NCBI GenBank assembly: GCA_046160675.1
Contig: JBJXHH010000094.1
Span: forward strand, 1 to 6,158
DNA from: JACMJP01 sp046160675
GTDB lineage: Bacteria; Bacteroidota; Bacteroidia; Chitinophagales; BACL12
Direction of reading: 5' to 3'
Length of the DNA stretch: 6,158 bases
The notes under the pieces were generated by a model. That model made no database searches. It had not been told where the DNA came from and worked only from the letters and a program-made list of their open reading frames with translations. Made by a program: the position numbers and the translations under genes. Below are positions 1-6,158 of this stretch, piece after piece; the stretch's first letter is position 1, and each line of letters opens with the position of its first letter.

Positions 1-2012
1 CTTTGATGTTGTTTTGCGTTCAGTACGTTGTGCTTAATACCTTTGAACTGGAGCATTTTACTCAGTAATTCAGAAATCTCCACCGAAGTTGTTCCAACTA
101 AAACTGGGCGCCCTTGTTGAATGAGCTCTTCAATGCGCATGATCACCGCATTGTATTTTTCTTTTCTTGTTTTATAAACGTAATCTTCAAGATCCTTTCT
201 TATCATTTCCCTGTTAGTAGGGATAGCTGTAACATCCAGTTTATAAATTTCCCAGAATTCTCCGGCTTCTGTTTCCGCTGTTCCCGTCATTCCACAAAGT
301 TTGTGATACATCCGAAAATAATTTTGCAGAGTGATGGTAGCGTAGGTTTGCGTAGCCGCTTCCACCTTTACATTTTCTTTCGCTTCTATTGCCTGGTGTA
401 AACCATCACTATATCTTCTACCTTCCAGTATCCTTCCTGTTTGTTCATCTACAATCTTCACTTTCCCATCCATCACAACATATTCAACATCTTTTTCAAA
501 TAATGTGTAGGCTTTCAATAATTGTTGCAGTGAATGAATCCTTTCGCTTTTAATAGCAAAATCCTGCATGAGTTTATCTTTCGCTGCTATTTTTTCTTCT
601 TTCTGAGCAGTACTCCTTTCAATTTCAGCAACGGCACTTCCTACATCAGGTATCACAAAAAAGTTAGTGTCTTCTCCTTCTGCTGTAATAAGTTCGATGC
701 CTTTGTCTGTAAGATCAACGGAATTTCCTTTTTCTTCAATTACAAAGTACAGGTCTTTGTCAATTTCGGGCATACGCTTGTTTTTTTCGGAGATGTATAT
801 TCCCTCCGTATCAAGCAATAATTGTTTCACCCCGGGTTCGCTTAAGAATTTAATCAGCGCATTGTTTTTAGGTAAGCTCCTGTAAGCCTTAAGCAATGCA
901 ATGCCAGCTTCTTTTTGTTTTCCTTTCTCTGCAAATAGTTTTTTTGCATCAGTAAGAAACACATTGTGAATTTTCCTCTGTGTTTCAAACAATTTTACAA
1001 TACGGGGCTTCAGGTTCCCGAATTCCTGTTCATCTCCTCTTGGGATGGGGCCGGAAATGATGAGTGGTGTTCTTGCGTCATCTACTAACACAGAGTCTAC
1101 CTCATCCACCATTGCAAAATGATGTTTGCGCTGCACCTTCTCATCGGCATTGCGCACCATGTTATCTCTTAAATAATCAAAACCAAACTCATTATTTGTT
1201 CCATAGGTGATGTCGCATAAATAAGCCGCCCTTCTTTCAGGTGAATGCGGAGGGTATTTATCAATACAATCAATTGTGATCCCCAGGAAATTGAAAATGG
1301 GAGCATTCCATTCGCTATCCCGCTGTGAGAGGTAATTGTTTACAGTTACAATATGAACACCTTCTCCGGCAAGTGCATTCAGATAAGCTGGTAATGTAGC
1401 AACTAATGTTTTTCCTTCACCGGTTGTCATCTCAGAAATTTTTCCCTGGTGCAACACAATACCACCTATCAACTGCACATCATAGTGAATCATGTTCCAT
1501 TTTATCTGCCCACCCGCTGCAGTCCATTCATTTTTATATATTGCCTTATCTTCTTGAATGGTTACAAAGTCTTTGCTGATGCTTAATGTTCTGTCAAGTT
1601 CATTAGCTGTAACATGAAGTAATTCATTTTCAGAAAAACGTTTTGCTGTTTCTTTCACTACTGCAAAAGCTTCAGGTAAGATTTCCAGCAGAATTTTTTC
1701 TATTTCTTTATTCCTATCTTTTCTTTTTGCATCAATTTGTTTGTAAATGGCATCCTTCTCATTTACATCATCAGCTCCCAATTTTTCAACCTCTGCTTTC
1801 AAGTTTGCAATTTCAGTGTCAATTTCTTTTAAGTATTCTTGAATCCTTGCACGGAATTCAAGGGTTTTGTTTCGCAACTGATCATTGCTGAGCGAAGCAA
1901 GTTTCTGAAACTCTTGATTGATCTTGGTTACCAGCGGCTCAATTGCCTTCACATCTTTTTCATGTTTGTTTCCGCCGAAAATCCCGGTAAGTGCCTTTGT
2001 TAAAAAATTCAT
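1..2012 (-). CDS. secA: Protein translocase ATPase SecA, N-terminal 670 residues (C-terminus beyond the left edge)
   Basis: SecA is the cytosolic, membrane-associated motor that uses ATP to push unfolded preproteins through SecYEG. The minus-strand frame stays open from the ATG at 2012-2010 to the left edge. Visible motifs are DVQLIGG before the first nucleotide-binding domain, Walker A TTGEGKT (residues 196-202), the DEVD Walker B box (303-306), GRRYSDG (531-537), GMTGTAE (574-580), and VGTTSVE near the cut end in the second nucleotide-binding domain. Walker A lies about 90 residues later than in E. coli SecA because of a lysine- and glutamate-rich N-terminal insertion. About 100 residues (323-422) separate ISGP from the next conserved block, where E. 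coli has roughly 35. Both expansions are usual in Bacteroidota SecA. Most of the second nucleotide-binding domain, the helical scaffold and the C-terminal tail are not in the window. The start is preceded by an A-rich leader and fits the family N-terminus (MNFLTKALTGIFGG). The gene is divergent from murF-alr. Identification is essentially certain. Confidence 0.97.
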   Translation of the reverse strand, partial: MNFLTKALTGIFGGNKHEKDVKAIEPLVTKINQEFQKLASLSNDQLRNKTLEFRARIQEYLKEIDTEIANLKAEVEKLGADDVNEKDAIYKQIDAKRKDRNKEIEKILLEILPEAFAVVKETAKRFSENELLHVTANELDRTLSISKDFVTIQEDKAIYKNEWTAAGGQIKWNMIHYDVQLIGGIVLHQGKISEMTTGEGKTLVATLPAYLNALAGEGVHIVTVNNYLSQRDSEWNAPIFNFLGITIDCIDKYPPHSPERRAAYLCDITYGTNNEFGFDYLRDNMVRNADEKVQRKHHFAMVDEVDSVLVDDARTPLIISGPIPRGDEQEFGNLKPRIVKLFETQRKIHNVFLTDAKKLFAEKGKQKEAGIALLKAYRSLPKNNALIKFLSEPGVKQLLLDTEGIYISEKNKRMPEIDKDLYFVIEEKGNSVDLTDKGIELITAEGEDTNFFVIPDVGSAVAEIERSTAQKEEKIAAKDKLMQDFAIKSERIHSLQQLLKAYTLFEKDVEYVVMDGKVKIVDEQTGRILEGRRYSDGLHQAIEAKENVKVEAATQTYATITLQNYFRMYHKLCGMTGTAETEAGEFWEIYKLDVTAIPTNREMIRKDLEDYVYKTRKEKYNAVIMRIEELIQQGRPVLVGTTSVEISELLSKMLQFKGIKHNVLNAKQHQ

Positions 2013-2046
2013 TTTCTTTTTAATATTTAGAAGCGGTTCAGCTAGT

Positions 2047-2055
2047 CAAAAACTA
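2047..2055 (-). promoter_or_regulatory. Possible -7 element of a secA promoter
   Basis: Read on the minus strand this is TAGTTTTTG, the Bacteroidota -7 consensus TAnnTTTG with one extra T. It would give a secA leader of roughly 30 bases. No clear -33 TTG lies at the right distance. A second weak candidate is TATCTTTA at 2080-2073 on the minus strand, with a TTTG about 24 bases upstream. The choice between them is a guess. Confidence 0.25.
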
Positions 2056-2090
2056 TTCCCTCAAAAAGGCTGTAAAGATAGGCATTTCAG

Positions 2091-2112
2091 GGCTTTTGTC
2101 CTATCAAAGGCC
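2091..2112. repeat. Inverted repeat (8-bp stem, 6-base loop) between divergent secA and murF-alr
   Basis: GGCTTTTG (2091-2098) and CAAAGGCC (2105-2112) pair over eight positions, one of them a G-T wobble, around the loop TCCTAT. The repeat lies between the two genes, about 20 bases upstream of the murF-alr -7 candidate. If the predicted start sites are right it lies outside both transcripts and would be a DNA site, such as an operator, not an RNA structure. No T-run follows it, so it is not a convincing terminator. The structure is visible; its function is unknown. Confidence 0.4.
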
Positions 2113-2131
2113 TGTACTGCAAAGGGTTTAC

Positions 2132-2139
2132 TAGTTTTG
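2132..2139 (+). promoter_or_regulatory. Candidate Bacteroidota -7 element for murF-alr
   Basis: TAGTTTTG matches TAnnTTTG exactly. It ends 14 bases before the ATG at 2154, so transcription would begin near 2143-2146 with a leader of about 10 bases. No TTG is present at the expected -33 distance; the nearest TTTTG (2094-2098) is about 33 bases upstream of the element. GAGG abuts the ATG with almost no spacing, so it is unlikely to be a useful ribosome binding site. Confidence 0.4.
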
Positions 2140-2153
2140 CCCCTGAATCGAGG

Positions 2154-4640
2154 ATGCTTTATTCAATAAATGAAATACAACAAATTATAACTGCACAGGG
2201 ACAGATTGTCAGCCTTGATGCAACTATTGAGTATTTATTGACAGACAGCCGCAATATTATTTACCCTCAGCAATCTTTGTTTATAGCAATTAAGGGTAAA
2301 AATTTCAATGGGCATCAATTCATACAGGAGGCATATGCTAAAGATGTAAGAAATTTCCTGGTGGAAGAAAAAAAGAATTATGATCTTCCTGTTGCAAATA
2401 TTTTGTTTGTGGAGAACAGCGTTGATGCGCTGCAAAAATTAGTAGCAGTGCATCGGGGAAAAATGAGCTGCGAGGTGATAGGCATTACAGGCAGTAATGG
2501 AAAAACAATTGTAAAAGAATGGATCTATCATTTACTGAAGGTGAATAAAAATATTTGCAGAAACCCAAAAAGTTATAATTCTCAAATTGGAGTTCCCCTG
2601 AGTGTATGGCAAATGGATCCAACGCATGAACTTGCAATTTTTGAAGCAGGAATTTCGCAAACTGGAGAAATGGAAAGGTTGAAACAAGTAATTCAACCGA
2701 CAATAGGAATTTTTACAAACATTGGCCCGGCTCATGATGAAGGGTTTTCTGATATACATGAAAAAGTGCATGAAAAATTACAACTCTTCACAAGCGATAC
2801 TCTTGATGTTTTGTTTTACTGTATAGATTATAAGTTCATCTCCGATAATATTCAAAAACAAATTCCTCATGGCATCACAACTTCCTGGAGTAAAACAGGG
2901 AATGATGATGCAGATATTTCTGTGAAAAATATCCGGGTGGAAAAACAAAGAACCCTGTTTGACATTTCCCTTATCGGCAGGCATTTAAAAGATCTTGAAA
3001 TTCCATTTGCTGATGAAGCATCACTGGAAAACGCAGTATTTGCAATACTTGCATCAGATAATGTGGGGATAGAAGAAACACTTTTACGGGAGGGATTGAA
3101 AACCTTGCCTGCTGTGAGCATGCGGCTGGAATTGAAGAAAGGGATAAATAATTGTTTTCTGATAAATGATGTATACAGCTCTGATATTGCATCACTGGAA
3201 ATTGCATTACATTTTTTGCAAAGACAAAAACAAAATTTACAAACACATATCATACTCAGTGACATTGATGAAAGCGGGGTGGATGCAAATGTTTTGTATA
3301 AAAAAGTTGCAGGATTAATCTCGGAAAACAAGATCAAATATTTTACAGGTATAGGGGAAGAAATTTCTTCACATAAAAATTATTTTGAAAAGATCAGTGG
3401 TTTACAAACTGATTTTTTTTCATCAGTGGAAAATTTTCTCGAAAGCTTTTCGCCTGTAGAATTTGAAAACAGGTTCGTTCTCGTAAAAGGCGCAAGGCGT
3501 TTTGCGTTGGAACGCATCAGCAATGCGTTATCACAAAAAACACATGGAACTATTCTGCAAATTCACCTGCATCACCTCGTTCATAATCTAAATGTGTATC
3601 GTTCTCTTTTGCATCCCGGTGTAAAAACGATGGCGATGGTGAAGGCATTTTCTTATGGTAGTGGTACGGCGGAAATTGCAAGTGTGTTAGCATCACATCA
3701 TGTTGATTATCTTGCTGTAGCGTACACAGATGAAGGCATTGAACTCCGCCGCAACGGCACTCATCTGCCTATCATGGTGATGAACCCCGAACCGGATACG
3801 TTTGTGCATTTGCTCGAATATAAGCTGGAACCAGAGCTATATAGTTTGAGGATTTTAAACCATCTGATCAACACTTTTCAGAATTCTAAAGAAGAAATGA
3901 AAATCCACCTGAAACTTGACACAGGTATGCATCGGCTGGGTTTTGATGAAAAGGATATTGATACAGTAATAGGAATCATTAAACAACATCCTTCATTGAA
4001 AATCGCTTCGGTGTTTTCTCATCTTGCAGCGGCTGATGAAAAAAATGAAGATGACTTTACGAAAACACAGATACAAAAATTTGATGTTCTCTCAAAAAAA
4101 ATCACTGAGCAGTTCAGCTATCCCATCTTGCGGCATATTTTAAATTCTCCAGGCATCAGTAAATTCCCTGAGGGGCAGTTTGACATGGTTCGGCTGGGCA
4201 TTGGTTTGTACGGTGATGATCCATCTAAACATATTTCAAAAAGATTACTGCCTGTGAGTTATTTGTTTACTACAGTTTCGCAAATAAAAGACATACCTGC
4301 AGGTGAAAGTATTGGCTACGGAAGAAGTGAATACGCCGAAAAAACTATGCGCACCGCTACGTTGAATATTGGGTATGCAGATGGATTCAGCAGGAGGCTG
4401 GGTAATGGAATTGGAAAAGTATTTATTAATGGGCTTGAAGCCAAGGTAGTAGGCAGAGTTTGCATGGATATGATCATGGTAGATGTGACTGATTTTCAGG
4501 AAATACAAGAAGGAGATACTGCTGAAATTTTCGGCGATCATATTACCCTACAGCAATTTGCTGCCATGATGCAAACTATCCCTTACGAAGTGCTGACGGG
4601 AATTTCACAGAGGGTGAAAAGGATTTATATCCAGGAATGA
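2154..4640 (+). CDS. murF-alr: Bifunctional UDP-MurNAc-tripeptide:D-Ala-D-Ala ligase (MurF) / alanine racemase (Alr)
   Basis: This 828-residue cytosolic enzyme joins two steps of peptidoglycan precursor synthesis. The MurF half (about 1-460) uses ATP to add D-Ala-D-Ala to the UDP-MurNAc tripeptide. The Alr half (about 463-828) interconverts L- and D-alanine with pyridoxal phosphate. In MurF I see an N-terminal substrate-binding part, the P-loop ITGSNGKT (111-118, Lys117), GPAH (191-194), a lysine at 208 in the place of the carbamylated Mur-ligase lysine, an NDVYSSD block (338-344) and the late VLVKGAR block (442-448). In Alr I see the PLP lysine Lys497 in VKAFSYG with Tyr501, Lys587 and Arg594 around DTGMHRLG, His623, Ser665, Arg680, the catalytic Tyr741 in IGYADGF, and Met771-Asp772. 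Spacings match Bacillus-type Alr, so both halves look active. The fusion is well known in Bacteroidota. The start fits the family N-terminus. The gene stands alone, divergent from secA and convergent with aat. Confidence 0.97.
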   Translation: MLYSINEIQQIITAQGQIVSLDATIEYLLTDSRNIIYPQQSLFIAIKGKNFNGHQFIQEAYAKDVRNFLVEEKKNYDLPVANILFVENSVDALQKLVAVHRGKMSCEVIGITGSNGKTIVKEWIYHLLKVNKNICRNPKSYNSQIGVPLSVWQMDPTHELAIFEAGISQTGEMERLKQVIQPTIGIFTNIGPAHDEGFSDIHEKVHEKLQLFTSDTLDVLFYCIDYKFISDNIQKQIPHGITTSWSKTGNDDADISVKNIRVEKQRTLFDISLIGRHLKDLEIPFADEASLENAVFAILASDNVGIEETLLREGLKTLPAVSMRLELKKGINNCFLINDVYSSDIASLEIALHFLQRQKQNLQTHIILSDIDESGVDANVLYKKVAGLISENKIKYFTGIGEEISSHKNYFEKISGLQTDFFSSVENFLESFSPVEFENRFVLVKGARRFALERISNALSQKTHGTILQIHLHHLVHNLNVYRSLLHPGVKTMAMVKAFSYGSGTAEIASVLASHHVDYLAVAYTDEGIELRRNGTHLPIMVMNPEPDTFVHLLEYKLEPELYSLRILNHLINTFQNSKEEMKIHLKLDTGMHRLGFDEKDIDTVIGIIKQHPSLKIASVFSHLAAADEKNEDDFTKTQIQKFDVLSKKITEQFSYPILRHILNSPGISKFPEGQFDMVRLGIGLYGDDPSKHISKRLLPVSYLFTTVSQIKDIPAGESIGYGRSEYAEKTMRTATLNIGYADGFSRRLGNGIGKVFINGLEAKVVGRVCMDMIMVDVTDFQEIQEGDTAEIFGDHITLQQFAAMMQTIPYEVLTGISQRVKRIYIQE

Positions 4641-4731
4641 AGTACTGATTAAGGTATAAGTAGAAAATAAAATGTGTTGGTGATGAGAACCATGAAGGGT
4701 TTATTTAATCAGTTCATGAAAGTCTGGTCAA

Positions 4732-5424
4732 CTACTCTGCTAACATTTTTTCCCAACTCTGCTTTATCGTTTGTCTTTTCAGAGCCTTTTTTAATTCTCC
4801 AAGAAAAATCTTCCTATCAATATCCTTTGCGCCGAGGCTTTTTAAATGCGGATTCATCACCTGGCAATCAATCATCACAAAATTTTTTTCTGCCAGTTTT
4901 TTCACAAGTTGAATAAACCCGAATTTACTTGCATTACTTACATGCGTAAACATGCTTTCACCTGAAAAACAAGCTCCAATACTCACCCCGTAAAGTCCGC
5001 CAACGATGGTTCCGTTTTTCCAAACTTCTACAGAATGCGCATAACCCGCTTCATGTAATTTAGTGTATGCCTCAATGAAGTAAGGGCTTATCCAGGTTAG
5101 ATCATCCTGTTTTCTTCTTGTTTCAGCACATTGTTCTATCACATATACAAAATCCCGGTCAAAACTCACAGTAAAAGATTGTCTGTTTAATAGTGTTTTC
5201 ATGCTTTTAGAAATATTTATTTCCGTAGGATATAATACACAGCGGGGGTCAGGTGAAAACCAAAATGGCAGACCCTCATCTTCAAACCAGGGAAAAATTC
5301 CGGAACGATAGGCAAGCAGGAGCCGCTCAACAGAAAGATCGGCGCCAACAGCTAAAAGCCCGTCATCGTCTGCATTCTCTATATCCGGAAAATAAAGTTG
5401 TTCATTAAGTGCTACAACAGCCAT
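4732..5424 (-). CDS. aat: Leucyl/phenylalanyl-tRNA--protein transferase Aat
   Basis: Aat transfers Leu or Phe from aminoacyl-tRNA to proteins with N-terminal Lys or Arg, creating primary N-degrons read by ClpS. The 230-residue product is close to the E. coli length of about 234. Family signatures appear in order: GLLAVGADLS (22-31), YRSGIFPWF (39-47), WFSPDPR (55-61), a TWI block (110-112), LHEAGYAHSVEVW (123-135), GGLYG (142-146), FSGESMF (153-159) and IDCQVMNPH (185-193). Glu156, Asp186 and Gln188 fall at the same numbers as residues recalled as functionally important in the E. coli enzyme, so the protein looks active. Translation starts 3 bases after the clpS stop (TAA CAC ATG), so it is probably co-transcribed and translationally coupled with clpS. 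No Shine-Dalgarno sequence is visible. Its 3' end faces murF-alr across 91 bases. Identification is very secure. Confidence 0.96.
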   Translation of the reverse strand: MAVVALNEQLYFPDIENADDDGLLAVGADLSVERLLLAYRSGIFPWFEDEGLPFWFSPDPRCVLYPTEINISKSMKTLLNRQSFTVSFDRDFVYVIEQCAETRRKQDDLTWISPYFIEAYTKLHEAGYAHSVEVWKNGTIVGGLYGVSIGACFSGESMFTHVSNASKFGFIQLVKKLAEKNFVMIDCQVMNPHLKSLGAKDIDRKIFLGELKKALKRQTIKQSWEKMLAE

Positions 5425-5427
5425 GTG

Positions 5428-5706
5428 TTATTCAAGTGTAGCATTAATGCCCCTGTCAACCAGGGCATGCCGCATGGGCGAGAGTTTTTCCTTACCACCA
5501 CTGAGTACTGCATATTTGCCGCTGTAATGAATAATGTAGGCACATTGCTCAGCTTGCTCCCAGCTATGATCGCAAATTTCCACCAGGCTCACGATTACCC
5601 ACTCAAACGTATTTACATTATCATTATGCACAACGAGTTTTGCGCCTAACAGATCATCAATGATCTCCTGTACATCAATTTTTTCTTCAGTTAAAACGGC
5701 ACTCAC
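5428..5706 (-). CDS. clpS: Clp protease adaptor ClpS (N-degron recognin)
   Basis: ClpS binds N-terminal Leu, Phe, Tyr or Trp and hands the protein to a ClpA- or ClpC-type unfoldase for degradation by ClpP. The 92-residue product has the expected size and fold signatures: a flexible N-terminal tail (1-22), the pocket strand LVVHNDNVNTFEWV (24-37), QAEQCAYIIHYSGK (51-64), and a C-terminal GINATLE. Asn28, Asp29 and His60 align with E. coli Asn34, Asp35 and His66, which hold the alpha-amino group of the degron. The second aspartate of the usual NDD is Asn30 here, and the E. coli Met40 position is Phe34. The start is GTG at 5706-5704: upstream in frame there is no ATG before a stop, and the next internal ATG is far into the domain. 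No unfoldase gene is in the window. It is first in a two-gene unit with aat, which strongly supports the assignment. Confidence 0.93.
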   Translation of the reverse strand: MSAVLTEEKIDVQEIIDDLLGAKLVVHNDNVNTFEWVIVSLVEICDHSWEQAEQCAYIIHYSGKYAVLSGGKEKLSPMRHALVDRGINATLE

Positions 5707-5725
5707 GAGAAGTTGTATTTTTATG

Positions 5726-5756
5726 CGAAGATAAGGTAGGAAGTTGAATAAGGCAA
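5726..5756 (-). promoter_or_regulatory. Candidate promoter of clpS-aat
   Basis: On the minus strand TTG (5756-5754) is followed after 20 bases by TATCTTCG (5733-5726), one mismatch from the Bacteroidota -7 element TAnnTTTG and at a near-consensus distance from a -33 TTG. Transcription would begin near 5719, giving a leader of about 13 bases before the GTG. This is the only two-part match I found in the window. Confidence 0.4.
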
Positions 5757-5817
5757 GGATTGCGGGCTTGGTTTCTGCAACACAACCAGCAGGAAAGTTT
5801 GAAGTTATACGGTGGAG

Positions 5818-5839
5818 TATTCTTAGAATAAAGTTTTAT
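5818..5839. repeat. Two adjoining AT-rich palindromes upstream of the DUF4442 gene
   Basis: TATTCT-T-AGAATA (5818-5830) has perfect 6-base arms around one base. It overlaps by three bases ATAAA-GT-TTTAT (5828-5839), with 5-base arms around two bases. They end about 20 bases before the ATG at 5860. The loops are too short for RNA hairpins, so if real they would be protein-binding DNA sites. The second one runs into TATAAT (5837-5842) and TATAATTG (5837-5844), possible promoter elements for the gene that follows. AT-rich DNA gives such palindromes by chance fairly often. Confidence 0.25.
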
Positions 5840-5859
5840 AATTGCTAAAACAAAAAAGC

Positions 5860-6158
5860 ATGAACAGGGAACAGGCACAAGAAAATTTTAGAAAAAAGAT
5901 CAGTAATAATTTTTTATTCAGGTTTTTTTTGCTGCAAAGAATGCCGCTTGCTTTAATAGCCGGTTTATATGTTCGAAAGCTGGATAAAGAAAGCTGCACA
6001 GTTTCAGTACCTTACAAATGGCTGTCGCAAAACCCCTTTCGTTCTATCTATTTTGCAGCGCAGGCGATGTCGGCAGAAATGAGTACAGGAATTTTGAGTA
6101 TGATGGCAATACAAGGCTGCAATCCTGCGTTAAGTATGCTTGTTGGAAATGTTGAGGC
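5860..6158 (+). CDS. DUF4442 family protein, putative hotdog-fold thioesterase (N-terminal 99 residues)
   Basis: The frame opens at ATG 5860 after the A-rich leader CTAAAACAAAAAAGC and runs off the right edge without a stop. The product begins MNREQAQENFRKK and carries VSVPYKWLSQNPFRSIYFAA followed by AQAMSAEMSTG. This VPYK...NPFRSIYFAA...AMxAExSTG pattern is how I recognise DUF4442, a family related to hotdog-fold acyl-CoA thioesterases. Members are about 150-165 residues, so about a third is missing. No signal peptide is evident; the hydrophobic stretch near residues 20-35 is part of the conserved fold start and not a clear membrane segment. Substrate and pathway are unknown, and thioesterase activity is inferred from fold kinship only. 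The gene is divergent from clpS-aat across 153 bases; nothing in the sequence shows a functional link between them. Confidence 0.8.
   Translation, partial: MNREQAQENFRKKISNNFLFRFFLLQRMPLALIAGLYVRKLDKESCTVSVPYKWLSQNPFRSIYFAAQAMSAEMSTGILSMMAIQGCNPALSMLVGNVE

Noticed and set aside
2053..2085. A 10-codon minus-strand reading frame (MPIFTAFLRE) upstream of secA, considered as a secretion-monitor leader peptide.
   Set aside because: Known secretion monitors (SecM, VemP, MifM) are much longer and have an export or membrane segment. This one is tiny, has no ribosome binding site, and overlaps a candidate promoter element.
114..2169. Several plus-strand open frames of 72-95 codons across this stretch.
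   Set aside because: They lie antisense to the clearly conserved secA frame or its leader and encode Phe/Ser-rich products typical of the complement of an AT-rich gene.
3018..3201. A 13-base direct repeat GCATCACTGGAAA at 3018-3030 and 3189-3201.
   Set aside because: Both copies encode Ala-Ser-Leu-Glu in frame within MurF in unrelated family blocks; chance plus codon preference explains it.
2235..4541. Minus-strand open frames of 66-156 codons inside murF-alr.
   Set aside because: They are antisense shadows of a strongly conserved gene and show no recognisable domain.
4691..4718. Inverted repeat CATGAA/TTCATG in the convergent gap, considered as a terminator.
   Set aside because: The stem is only 6 bp with a 16-base loop, is not GC-rich, and has no T-run on either side.
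4674..5649. Plus-strand frames at 4674-4916 and 5398-5649.
   Set aside because: They overlap aat and clpS in antisense and have no family features.
5687..5878. Minus-strand 63-codon frame upstream of clpS.
   Set aside because: It covers the clpS start, the divergent control region and the start of the DUF4442 gene, and its product resembles no family.

Overview
The window looks like ordinary chromosomal DNA of a Bacteroidota bacterium, most likely a relative of Chitinophagia or Sphingobacteriia. The reasons are an AT-rich composition, a SecA carrying the long insertions typical of that phylum, a fused MurF-alanine racemase, A-rich leaders without clear Shine-Dalgarno sites, and -7 elements resembling the Bacteroidota consensus TAnnTTTG. 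Taxonomy is inferred from these traits, not from a search.

Layout from left to right: (1) positions 1-2012, minus strand, the N-terminal 670 codons of the preprotein translocase ATPase SecA, cut by the left edge. (2) 2013-2153, a short divergent control region with candidate promoters facing both ways and a small hairpin between them. (3) 2154-4640, plus strand, a complete 828-residue bifunctional MurF/alanine racemase for peptidoglycan precursor synthesis. (4) 4641-4731, a convergent gap with no convincing terminator. (5) 5706-4732, minus strand, a two-gene unit in the order clpS then aat, separated by 3 bases. (6) 5707-5859, a second divergent control region with a candidate clpS promoter and two adjoining AT-rich palindromes. 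(7) 5860 to the right edge, plus strand, the start of a DUF4442 hotdog-fold (thioesterase-like) protein.

Functionally, SecA drives protein export. MurF-Alr makes D-alanine and attaches D-Ala-D-Ala to the UDP-MurNAc tripeptide. Aat and ClpS are the writer and reader of the bacterial N-degron (N-end rule) pathway: Aat adds Leu or Phe to proteins with N-terminal Lys or Arg, and ClpS delivers such proteins to a Clp protease. All five genes are intact within the window apart from the two cut by its edges. I found no mobile element, CRISPR array, tRNA, rRNA or clearly new system. The most interesting points are the tight clpS-aat pairing, the variant residues in the ClpS binding pocket, and the architecture of the secA/murF divergent promoter region.
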